A stretch of DNA of 12,677 bases from Nitrososphaerales archaeon TH1177 (GTDB lineage: Archaea; Thermoproteota; Nitrososphaeria; Nitrososphaerales; Nitrososphaeraceae), in NCBI GenBank assembly GCA_014523515.1, contig JAATVJ010000065.1:1-12677 (forward strand), in the 5' to 3' direction. Shown here piece after piece: positions 1 through 6,331 of this stretch. Under the pieces are notes generated by a model. The model did no database searches and had not been told where the DNA came from. It saw only the letters and a list, made by a program, of their open reading frames with translations. The position numbers were made by a program, and so were the translations under genes. Position 1 is the stretch's first letter. Each line of letters opens with the position of its first letter.

Positions 1-238
1 CAGATACTTGTGTATTATAATTGCAAAATCAATAAAAAGAATCCAAGAACAATCAAATACATGCTAGGAACATAATAACTAAATATATTAATTATAGATA
101 TGATAATATTTGTTCATCGAAATATGACCCAGTCTCAGTTAATTTGATATCAATAAAATATTTAATTAAATAAAAAGATCACTTAGTCTATTCTAAAAAT
201 TAGCATAGTATTGAGAATTTAATTAACTAAATTACTTT

Positions 239-255
239 TATTATTAAAAATAATA
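239..255 (-). repeat. AT-only inverted repeat downstream of the aldo/keto reductase gene
   Basis: A perfect 7-base inverted repeat, TATTATT-AAA-AATAATA, lies 21-37 bases beyond the stop of the aldo/keto reductase gene. On the minus strand it contains a run of five T. It could mark the 3' end of that transcript, but an all-AT stem is weak and such repeats arise easily by chance in this base composition. Confidence 0.25.
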
Positions 256-275
256 TAGGAAAATGCTATAACTAT

Positions 276-1295
276 TTAAGCAATGCTTTGTGGGACATAA
301 AAGTTATTTTCATATAATTCATTAATTTGTTGAAGTTCTTCTTCCTTTAGATATTTACCATCTGACATTTCTGAAAATATTTCTAATTCTTCAATACTTA
401 ATATAGTAGGTATTACTACAGATATAGGTTTTTGAGACAAAATAAATTTAATCGCTAATTGTGGAATTGTCCAATCTTTATTTTCTGCAATTGATTTCAT
501 ATTCTCTATTTTTTTTAATGCTTCTATTATCCATTCTTTTTTTCTATAACTTCTATGATCATTTTGATTTAAAATCGTTTTCTCTGTTACTTTGCCTGTT
601 AGTAGTCCTGAAGCATCAGGAACTCTGACCATTATACCTGTATTATATGCATTTTCATTCTCTATAGAATGAGTTGAATTTTCAGTTATGGTATTCAAAA
701 AAGATCGTCCTGGGTCTTGTTCTAAAATATTATAAACCGTTTGTAGGCATGTTATATTTCTATTTTTTATTGCATACAGTCCTTCTTCTTGCCAGCCTAT
801 AGCTGGTCCTAATGCTATTCCATGACTTTTAATAATCCCTTTATCAACAAGGCTATCTAAAGTATAAAATAAATTGTTATTTTTAATTGCATCCATTTTT
901 GGATTATGTAAGCTATAAACATCTATGTAATCTGTTTGTAATCTTTCCATACTTTTTTCAAGTGCAAATTGCAAGAATTCTGGATCATGTTTTTGAGGAA
1001 TTTCATTATGTCCTATTTGTTCTTGGTTATACATATCATATCCCCATTTGGTAGAATAAACTATTTCATTTCTCATATCTCTAAATACTTGACCAATTAT
1101 CTTTTCACTTTTACCTTTACCATACATATCAGCAGTTTCAAAGAAGTTAATCCCCAAATCATATGCTTTTTTTAACATCTTTATTGCTTCATCCTCCTCT
1201 ATCTTTTTTCCCCACCAGTCTAATCCTATAGTCCATGCACCAAATCCAATTTCACTGACTTTTATTCCGCTTCTACCTAATTTTCTATATTTCAT
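276..1295 (-). CDS. Aldo/keto reductase family oxidoreductase
   Basis: A 339-residue NAD(P)H-dependent oxidoreductase of the aldo/keto reductase superfamily (TIM barrel, cytosolic, COG0667-like); the substrate cannot be read from sequence. Visible family features are the N-terminal LGRSGIKVSEIGFGAW segment (residues 6-21), FFETADMYGKG.SE (51-64), Lys83 in STKWG, DYIDVYSLHNP (122-132) with His130, and a C-terminal SVVIPT cofactor-loop motif (292-297). Tyr58, Lys83 and His130 fit three members of the catalytic tetrad. The fourth position, usually Asp in a DTA motif, is Glu53 here. Length is normal for the family. The ATG overlaps the stop of the upstream DUF1802 gene by four bases (ATGA), so translation is probably coupled and this is the last gene of a three-gene unit. 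Family assignment is firm; physiological role is unknown. Confidence 0.93.
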   Translation of the reverse strand: MKYRKLGRSGIKVSEIGFGAWTIGLDWWGKKIEEDEAIKMLKKAYDLGINFFETADMYGKGKSEKIIGQVFRDMRNEIVYSTKWGYDMYNQEQIGHNEIPQKHDPEFLQFALEKSMERLQTDYIDVYSLHNPKMDAIKNNNLFYTLDSLVDKGIIKSHGIALGPAIGWQEEGLYAIKNRNITCLQTVYNILEQDPGRSFLNTITENSTHSIENENAYNTGIMVRVPDASGLLTGKVTEKTILNQNDHRSYRKKEWIIEALKKIENMKSIAENKDWTIPQLAIKFILSQKPISVVIPTILSIEELEIFSEMSDGKYLKEEELQQINELYENNFYVPQSIA

Positions 1296-1933
1296 TTTCC
1301 AATTACCTTCCTAATCTTATTAACAGACTCATAAAATATATCATCATTTAGTACAGGGCCTATTAGAGCTTTTTCGTTTTGTAATATCTCTACTCTGTGA
1401 GAATTCTCATTGTCTACATCTTTTTCAATATCTATCCATGATTTACATCCTGACCACTTATCATTAATATCAATAATCAACGGTTTTTTTATTTTATATA
1501 TTCGCAATAATAAAATACTCATTGGTTTACTTGGATTGTAATTCATCCTCATCATTACATATTCATCACTCCATATGTGATAATCTCTTAACTCGAACAG
1601 TGTTACTTTATCTGAAATCTCTACAACATCTTCTACTTTTGCGAACAATTTAATAATGTTAGTATTGTCTATCTTAAAATTATTGTAATCTTTATCTGTT
1701 TCTTTTCTGGTGTATTTATTTTGTTCTTCTAATATTTCCTTTAATTTTTCTTTGTATTCTGCTTTAATTGATTCCATAGATTGGTGTTCAAATGTAGGAT
1801 AAAGTAAAAATTCATTATGTTTAACCTCAAATCCTTTTCTATATTCCATAATGCCTCCCTTACGAAGCAACAACATCTGCCTACCATCTTCCAGAGCCTT
1901 ACAAATAATAGCCCATTCTTTAAGTGCAATCAT
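1292..1933 (-). CDS. DUF1802 family protein of unknown function
   Basis: A roughly 213-residue soluble protein matching the DUF1802 (COG4293) pattern: an ALKEWA start with a conserved AL..GRQ, then LLLRKGGI (residues 22-28), an FLLYPTFEHQ block (42-51), HIW near 119-121, ILLLRIY near 140-146, and W-SGCKSW near 160-166. No function is established for the family, and I see no signal peptide or membrane segment. ATG at 1933 is preferred; a GTG one codon upstream (1936) is possible. There is no clear Shine-Dalgarno sequence. The gene starts 12 bases after the stop of the chlorite dismutase-family gene and ends overlapping the aldo/keto reductase start, so it sits in the middle of a co-transcribed trio. 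The middle third (about 58-95) is rich in Lys, Glu and Asn and looks less conserved. Confidence 0.85.
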   Translation of the reverse strand: MIALKEWAIICKALEDGRQMLLLRKGGIMEYRKGFEVKHNEFLLYPTFEHQSMESIKAEYKEKLKEILEEQNKYTRKETDKDYNNFKIDNTNIIKLFAKVEDVVEISDKVTLFELRDYHIWSDEYVMMRMNYNPSKPMSILLLRIYKIKKPLIIDINDKWSGCKSWIDIEKDVDNENSHRVEILQNEKALIGPVLNDDIFYESVNKIRKVIGK

Positions 1934-1945
1934 CACTAGATTAAC

Positions 1946-2731
1946 TCAACCTAAACTTTTTATAACTTGTTCTATATTTTTATGTACACAAACAATCATG
2001 GGAGTATCTTTAACAACATACTTACTAACCTTAGTTTCGCGTAATTGTATAATTAAGTTTTGAAAATCATTAAGGTCATCTGTTTCAAAAGCTAACATGA
2101 AATCCTGATCATGAATTCCAAAGGAATATGATGTATTTAATCGAATATTTGGAAACTTTCTTCCAACTTCTATATGTTCTTCCATCATTTTTTTCCTTTT
2201 TTCAAAAGGGAGAAGATACCATTCTCTTGATTTTATAAATGGATATACTATATTATATTTAAGTGGCTTCTGATTAGCCATAAAACCGGCTTTGGCTTGA
2301 TTAGAATAAACGGATTTTCTTGAGCTTGATAGATAGATTTGAGAAGGTTCAACATACTTCCCTAATACAGTAAAATAAATCTTTGATGTTAAAATTTGCA
2401 TTTTTTCAACGGAATCTGTTATCATCCATAACATAAAATCTGCATCACTTCTTAGACCTATTGTTGAATATGGAATAACTTTCATTTTGGTATTTGCGAC
2501 TTCTAACAAACTTTCAAATTCTTTAGCTGCCTCTTCTTTTCCTATTTCATTTAGCCATCTCCATTTTGGATCTACTTTAAAAAAGGAGAAATTTAGAAAA
2601 AGCTGTTCTTCTTTTTTTATACTTTCTGTTTTTATATCATTTTCTAATGTTATAATTTGTTTTTCTCTAGAGTCATCATTATTGTTATTGGATGATTCTG
2701 AATTATTTTTTTCATTGTTGTTAAACGACAT
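1946..2731 (-). CDS. Chlorite dismutase / coproheme decarboxylase (HemQ)-family protein
   Basis: A 261-residue member of the Cld/HemQ/DyP-like heme protein fold. The diagnostic stretch is YP-F-KSREWYLLPFEKRKKMMEEH-EVGRKF (residues 163-193), in which His186 is the expected proximal heme ligand, followed by TSYSFGIHDQDFMLAFE (200-216). Bacterial relatives either decompose chlorite or decarboxylate coproheme to heme; archaeal members are mostly untested. I could not confidently assign the distal Arg or Gln that separates true chlorite dismutases from HemQ, so activity is left open. The first 25 residues are an Asn/Ser-rich low-complexity extension (NNN, NNNN runs). The next in-frame Met is at residue 83, inside the fold, so the upstream ATG is the only reasonable start. 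This is the first gene of a unit with DUF1802 and an aldo/keto reductase, and follows sufC by 65 bases with a TATA-like box in the gap. Confidence 0.85.
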   Translation of the reverse strand: MSFNNNEKNNSESSNNNNDDSREKQIITLENDIKTESIKKEEQLFLNFSFFKVDPKWRWLNEIGKEEAAKEFESLLEVANTKMKVIPYSTIGLRSDADFMLWMITDSVEKMQILTSKIYFTVLGKYVEPSQIYLSSSRKSVYSNQAKAGFMANQKPLKYNIVYPFIKSREWYLLPFEKRKKMMEEHIEVGRKFPNIRLNTSYSFGIHDQDFMLAFETDDLNDFQNLIIQLRETKVSKYVVKDTPMIVCVHKNIEQVIKSLG

Positions 2732-2760
2732 TGAATATATAAGAAAGAAAGAACTAGCCG

Positions 2761-2770
2761 TATTATATAT
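2761..2770 (-). promoter_or_regulatory. TATA-like box for the Cld-family/DUF1802/AKR unit
   Basis: On the minus strand this reads ATATATAATA, centred about 35 bases before the ATG of the Cld-family gene. That spacing predicts transcription starting roughly 8 bases ahead of the start codon. It lies in the 65-base gap after sufC, so the downstream unit may be transcribed separately from sufC. The surrounding AT-richness lowers specificity. Confidence 0.4.
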
Positions 2771-2796
2771 CTAAAATTAAATAATATATTGAAATT

Positions 2797-3570
2797 TTAT
2801 TCTTCTAAACCTAGCCATACATAGCCTTTAGATTCTAACTCTTCTGATAATTCTTTTCCACCAGATTTAATAATTTTTCCTTTTGCCATTACATGAACTT
2901 TATCAAGTCTTGTAAGATAGCGTAAAATTCTAGCATAATGTGTAATTACAACAACACCAGCTCCTGTAGCAATTAATGTATTTATTGCATCGGCAACTGC
3001 TTTTACTGAATCAATATCTAAACCAGAGTCTGGTTCGTCTAATATAGCTATATTTGGTTTTAATACCAACATTTGCATAACTTCTGATCTTTTCTTTTCT
3101 CCTCCAGAGAATCCTTCATTTAGATATCTTCCAAGAAAAGAAGGATCTAAGCCAACATTATTAAGATTTTTTTTAACATATTCATGAAATTCTTTAACAG
3201 TAAGAAAAACTTCTCTATCCTTTTGATCTTCCAATAACGACTTGTTTAAGGTATTATAAGCATTTCTTAAAAAATGACTATAACCTACACCTGAAATTTC
3301 AATAGGATATTGAAATCCCAAAAATATTCCTTGCTTTGCCCTCTCGTCAGTAGATAATTTCAAAATGCTTTTTCCTTTAACAATAATATCTCCAGAAGTA
3401 ATAGAATATTTTGGATGTCCTAAAAGTACATTTGCAAAGGTACTTTTTCCAGATCCATTTACACCCATTATAGCATGTACTTCATTTTTATCAATTTCTA
3501 AATTTAAACCATTTAGTATCTTCTTTCCATCGATACTTACATTAAGGTCTTTAACCTCTAAAAAAACCAT
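2797..3570 (-). CDS. sufC: SufC, Fe-S cluster assembly ABC-type ATPase
   Basis: A 257-residue cytosolic ATPase that normally works with the SufB/SufD scaffold to build Fe-S clusters. The nucleotide-binding domain is complete: Walker A GVNGSGKST (36-44), Q-loop Gln87 in GFQYP, signature FSGGEKKR (154-161), Walker B with D-loop IAILDEPDSGLD (174-185), and H-loop His211. The NEGFSGGEKKRSE and EPDSGLDID spellings are typical of SufC rather than of transporter ATPases, and there is no membrane partner nearby. Length matches the family. Neither sufB nor sufD flanks it: upstream is a copper protein gene and downstream a Cld-family gene. A TATA-like box about 29 bases ahead of the ATG suggests a leaderless message from its own promoter. 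Confidence 0.96.
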   Translation of the reverse strand: MVFLEVKDLNVSIDGKKILNGLNLEIDKNEVHAIMGVNGSGKSTFANVLLGHPKYSITSGDIIVKGKSILKLSTDERAKQGIFLGFQYPIEISGVGYSHFLRNAYNTLNKSLLEDQKDREVFLTVKEFHEYVKKNLNNVGLDPSFLGRYLNEGFSGGEKKRSEVMQMLVLKPNIAILDEPDSGLDIDSVKAVADAINTLIATGAGVVVITHYARILRYLTRLDKVHVMAKGKIIKSGGKELSEELESKGYVWLGLEE

Positions 3571-3593
3571 GATATAACATATTTTTCTTAATT

Positions 3594-3604
3594 ACATATA
3601 TAAG
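3594..3604 (-). promoter_or_regulatory. TATA box of sufC
   Basis: On the minus strand this reads CTTATATATGT, centred about 29 bases before the sufC ATG. Archaeal TATA boxes lie about 25-30 bases upstream of the transcription start, so the message would begin at or within a few bases of the start codon. No Shine-Dalgarno-like sequence precedes the ATG, which fits a leaderless transcript. Confidence 0.5.
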
Positions 3605-3681
3605 CATATCATTATTTGGAAATTACATCAAATACTAAAAATATATATCTAAACTTAAAATCTACAAATATCCTATAAGAT

Positions 3682-3689
3682 AAAAAAAA
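3682..3689 (-). terminator. Poly-T terminator after the copper protein gene
   Basis: A run of eight A on the plus strand (eight T on the transcribed minus strand) lies 25-32 bases beyond the copper protein stop codon. Archaeal RNA polymerase can stop at such T-runs without a hairpin, and the next gene, sufC, has its own promoter-like box further on. Confidence 0.45.
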
Positions 3690-3713
3690 TAAAGCAATTG
3701 GTCTTTTTATCAT

Positions 3714-4208
3714 TTATTCAATCTTTAACGTTCCTGTCATGTAAGGATGAACTGTACAATAGTATGTATATTCACCTGCATCAATTTCTTCTGTTTGTAT
3801 AATTGCTGCTTCTCCTCCCATAATCAAACTAGTATCAAATATTTTTGCTGAATTTGGATCATTGGGGCCTGCACCATTTGTAACTGTATGAGGGACCAAA
3901 TCAACATTTTCAACTTTAATTATATTGCCTTTTTTAACTGAAAGTTCGTCTGGATCATAGTCTGGATTACCTTGAGTTGCAGCTCCTTCAAGAATCGTTA
4001 GTGTTACATCCGCTTTAACAGTTGAAGGGTCTATCTTTTCTGTCTTTGTAGTAGCTTGTGCTGTCGGTGGAGGCAAGTCTTGTCTATATATTGATTTTGT
4101 ATCTCCTGGTGTAGGGGGAAGCTCAGAAAATATAACATATGAAATTACTCCTGTAATCGCACCCATTCCTAATATTCCTAAGAAAATAATCTTTTCATTA
4201 AGTCCCAT
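3714..4208 (-). CDS. Membrane-anchored plastocyanin-like (type 1) copper protein
   Basis: A 164-residue cupredoxin for one-electron transfer on the outer face of the membrane. The N-terminus has one hydrophobic segment (about 7-28) that could be an uncleaved anchor or signal, then a Pro/Thr-rich linker (about 30-62), then a single cupredoxin domain (about 66-164). Type 1 copper ligands are all present: His107 in PHTVTNG, then Cys151, His154 and Met157 in YYCTVHPYMTGTL. The FDTSLIMGGEA stretch (124-134) is also typical. Ammonia-oxidising archaea carry many such proteins, thought to replace cytochrome c in their electron transport; that role here is inference. ATG at 4208 gives the full anchor. 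It is divergent from the small zinc protein gene and appears to be monocistronic, ending at a poly-T run. Confidence 0.92.
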   Translation of the reverse strand: MGLNEKIIFLGILGMGAITGVISYVIFSELPPTPGDTKSIYRQDLPPPTAQATTKTEKIDPSTVKADVTLTILEGAATQGNPDYDPDELSVKKGNIIKVENVDLVPHTVTNGAGPNDPNSAKIFDTSLIMGGEAAIIQTEEIDAGEYTYYCTVHPYMTGTLKIE

Positions 4209-4418
4209 TTAACTGATTATGGATTCGAATAAGATCTTAATTAATTTTTTTAAAATAAAAGATAATAAAGTCTGATCATTACTTTTATACAAATTAAGAT
4301 TGTCATATTTTCTATTAATTGAAAATGAATATATGCTATGCTATGATAAATTTCAGGTATTATTACAAGTTTTTTATTAATAATATACTTTAATTAATTA
4401 ACACATTTATTATTATCG

Positions 4419-4428
4419 TATATATAAT
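4419..4428 (+). promoter_or_regulatory. TATA box of the small zinc-binding protein gene
   Basis: TATATATAAT centred about 25 bases before the ATG at 4448. This spacing predicts a transcript beginning at or next to the start codon. It is the best TATA match in the 239-base divergent region between the copper protein and this gene. Confidence 0.5.
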
Positions 4429-4447
4429 AATAAAAATAATTAAAGAA

Positions 4448-4636
4448 ATGCCTAATAATACAAAATGTGCTATTTGCAACAATCAAATTCCTATTTTTAG
4501 ATATAAAGCAATGAGACAATGGAATATCCAAGGATACTTGTGTAGTGATTGTTATTCAAAAAAGCTAATAGGACACTATACTCCTGCATATATTCCTACA
4601 AAAGAAGATAGCAGCTATAATAAAAATCCTAAATAA
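4448..4636 (+). CDS. Small two-CxxC zinc-binding protein, unknown function
   Basis: A 62-residue protein with two CxxC pairs, Cys7/Cys10 and Cys32/Cys35, spaced 21 residues apart, as expected for a single treble-clef or zinc-ribbon site. The core between and after them (YKAMRQWNIQGYLC, then SKKLIGHYTPAY) is rich in aromatic and basic residues; the last 12 residues are polar and probably disordered. There is no membrane segment. A close TATA box and lack of a Shine-Dalgarno sequence suggest a leaderless message. I do not recognise a named family, though short CxxC proteins of this build are common in ammonia-oxidising archaea. It is divergent from the copper protein gene and 149 bases upstream of rpoD, so co-transcription with rpoD is uncertain. 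Nucleic-acid binding is only a guess from composition. Confidence 0.8.
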   Translation: MPNNTKCAICNNQIPIFRYKAMRQWNIQGYLCSDCYSKKLIGHYTPAYIPTKEDSSYNKNPK

Positions 4637-4785
4637 TAAATATACTTCACTAATATTGTCGCAGCTTATTGAATTATTTTCAGAATTTGTAATGATGATT
4701 CTTCAATCTAATTATTTTATTACTTAAATTATTAATATCAATCACCAGAGCATATTGTTACGGTCGGTAGATTTTTAAGAGTGCA

Positions 4786-5466
4786 TTGGACAAAAATCTT
4801 GAATTACTATTGAACTTATCTATAAATATTTTAGAAAAAACAGATGAAAAAATAATACTAAAATTTAATAATATTCCAAGACAATATCTGAATGCTATCA
4901 GAAGGATCGCAATAAGCGAAGTTCCAACATTAGCAATTGATGATGTAGTTATTCTAGAGAATTCATCGGTTATGCATGATGAGGCAATAGCTCATAGATT
5001 AGGATTAATTCCTTTAAGAACCGAATTAAATAGATTTGTCTTTTCAAATCAATGTGATTGTAATAATACCTTAGGTTGTTCTAAATGTCGTGTATTGTTG
5101 ATTTTAGATGCTGAATCTCCAGAAAAAACACGGCTTGTAATGTCTGGTGATTTGGTATCTGAAGATGAATATGTGAAACCAGTAAGTAAAAATATACCAA
5201 TCATTACTCTAGCTCCTGGACAAAAATTAAAATTCGAAGCTTATGCAAGATTAGGCACAGGGAAAGATCATGCAAAGTGGCAACCTACTTCTTCAGCTGT
5301 TGTTAAAGATGGCAATGACAAAGACGAATCAATCCTTATAATTGAGACTACTGGTTCATTAACTGCAGAAGAAACTATAAAATCAGCACTAAAAATTATA
5401 AATTCAAAAATAAATAATTTTGGTGATATAATAAAATCATTAGAAATACCATATAAAACTAGGTAG
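4786..5466 (+). CDS. rpoD: DNA-directed RNA polymerase subunit D (Rpo3)
   Basis: A 226-residue homologue of eukaryotic Rpb3 and bacterial alpha, which pairs with subunit L to nucleate polymerase assembly. Conserved family stretches are NAIRRIAISEVPTLAIDDV (36-54), HDEAIAHRLGLIPLRTEL (64-81), LAPGQKLKFEAYARLGTGKDHAKWQP (142-167) and a C-terminal dimerisation helix (about 193-218). A Cys loop, C90-x-C92-x5-C98-x2-C101, resembles the Rpb3 zinc loop. The Cys-rich ferredoxin-like domain that some archaea insert after HAKWQP is absent; the chain goes directly to the C-terminal region. TTG at 4786 is the only plausible start, since an in-frame TAG lies at 4768-4770 and no Met is nearby. It opens a cluster with rpl18e, rpl13 and rps9. 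The usual upstream rps13-rps4-rps11 genes are not here. Confidence 0.96.
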   Translation: MDKNLELLLNLSINILEKTDEKIILKFNNIPRQYLNAIRRIAISEVPTLAIDDVVILENSSVMHDEAIAHRLGLIPLRTELNRFVFSNQCDCNNTLGCSKCRVLLILDAESPEKTRLVMSGDLVSEDEYVKPVSKNIPIITLAPGQKLKFEAYARLGTGKDHAKWQPTSSAVVKDGNDKDESILIIETTGSLTAEETIKSALKIINSKINNFGDIIKSLEIPYKTR

Positions 5467-5487
5467 ATTTATTTGGGGAATATTAAT

Positions 5488-5862
5488 ATGGAACATGATA
5501 AGGTTACAACTATGTTTGTTAATACTTTAAATGATGATATTAAATGGACATTGCGTAATGCATACAAGAAAACTAAAACTCCTTTATGGAAAACATTAGA
5601 AAAAAAGATTGAAAGTTCTCGATCTAATAGATCTGAAATTAATATTGGTAAATTAGAAAATCTTACTAAAGATGGAGAAAATATTATAATTCCAGGAAAG
5701 GTTTTAGGCAATGGGACTCTTACTCATAAATTAAATATCACTTCATTCTCAATTTCAATTCCGGCAATGAAAAAGATACTTGATGCAGGTGGAAAAATTA
5801 TTACTATCAATGATCTGGTCAATCAACATCCAAATGGAAAAGGTGTAAGAATAATTGGATAA
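5488..5862 (+). CDS. rpl18e: 50S ribosomal protein L18e
   Basis: A 124-residue archaeal/eukaryal large-subunit protein related to bacterial L15. The fold core is visible: the N-terminal helical region ending in TPLWKTLEKKIE, then IIIPGKVLGNGTL, and the C-terminal end NDLVNQHPNGKGVRIIG with the typical NP.GK.V motif. The start is ambiguous. ATG at 5488 is preferred because a GGGG stretch lies about 9-12 bases upstream, but a TTG at 5473, only 6 bases after the rpoD stop, would add five residues. Its end overlaps the TTG start of rpl13 by eight bases, so the two are probably translated together. Part of the rpoD-rpl18e-rpl13-rps9 cluster conserved across archaea. Confidence 0.95.
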   Translation: MEHDKVTTMFVNTLNDDIKWTLRNAYKKTKTPLWKTLEKKIESSRSNRSEINIGKLENLTKDGENIIIPGKVLGNGTLTHKLNITSFSISIPAMKKILDAGGKIITINDLVNQHPNGKGVRIIG

Positions 5863-6328
5863 ATCTAAAAATAATACAATTTCAAATATCAATAAACAAA
5901 TAATAGTTGATGCTTCCAATTGTATTGCCGGTCGGCTATGTTCTTATGTTTCAAAACTTTTAATTCAAGGTAATAGAGTAGCAATAATCAATTCTGAAAG
6001 AGCAATGTTATCTGGAAATCGATATAAAACAATTGAAGATTATAAGAAACATCTTGAAGTAGGTTCTATTACTAATCCTATTCATGGACCTTATCATCCA
6101 AGAAGACCAGATAGAATATTGACTAAAATGGTTAGAGGAATGGTTCCAAGGAGGAAGCCAAGTGGTATAGCAGCGTTTAAACGTTTGAGAGTATATATAG
6201 GAATACCAACAGAATTTCAAAGTTCAAAGGAAATAAAAATTTTTGATGATGCTAAAATAACAAAATCTGAATCATATTACATTACAATTGGAGATATTGC
6301 AAAACAAATAGGTTGGAAGGGAGAATAA
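5855..6328 (+). CDS. rpl13: 50S ribosomal protein L13
   Basis: A 157-residue large-subunit protein. Family signatures are IIVDASNCIAGRLCSYVSKLL (16-36), VAIINSERA, a central HPRRPDRILTKMVRGMVPR (about 82-100) and KRLRVYIGIP. The C-terminus is of usual length. The start is TTG at 5855, overlapping the end of rpl18e by eight bases; no ATG precedes the conserved VDA core, so the N-terminus carries an unusual polar, Asn/Lys-rich extension of about 15 residues before the fold begins. Three bases separate its stop from the rps9 ATG. Confidence in identity is very high; the exact N-terminus is less certain. Confidence 0.95.
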   Translation: MDKSKNNTISNINKQIIVDASNCIAGRLCSYVSKLLIQGNRVAIINSERAMLSGNRYKTIEDYKKHLEVGSITNPIHGPYHPRRPDRILTKMVRGMVPRRKPSGIAAFKRLRVYIGIPTEFQSSKEIKIFDDAKITKSESYYITIGDIAKQIGWKGE

Positions 6329-6331
6329 AAA

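Noticed and set aside
1..75. Two plus-strand frames open from the left edge (stops at 73-75 and 65-67) that could be a gene end.
   Set aside because: Both are under 25 codons, neither gives a recognisable sequence, and frames this short are expected by chance.
1851..2063. Longer opposite-strand frames inside genes, such as this one over the DUF1802 and Cld-family genes, and similar ones inside rrp41, rpl13 and the flavin-protein gene.
   Set aside because: They lie wholly or mostly opposite well-supported genes with clear family motifs and have no protein features of their own.
4209..4230. GGATTCGAATAAG resembling the T-arm of a tRNA, upstream of the copper protein gene.
   Set aside because: The bases flanking the TTCGAAT loop do not pair and no anticodon or acceptor stem can be folded around it.
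4325..4393. A 22-codon ATG-started frame in the divergent region before the small zinc protein gene.
   Set aside because: No promoter or ribosome site fits it, the composition is AT-driven, and it overlaps no conserved motif.
4692..4698. ATGATGA matching the C box of an archaeal C/D guide RNA, upstream of rpoD.
   Set aside because: No CTGA D box follows within the next 80 bases, so no complete C/D RNA can be drawn.
5473..5487. TTG start for rpl18e, five codons upstream of the chosen ATG.
   Set aside because: The ATG has a G-rich stretch at a better distance; the TTG lies inside that stretch. It remains possible and is noted in the gene entry.
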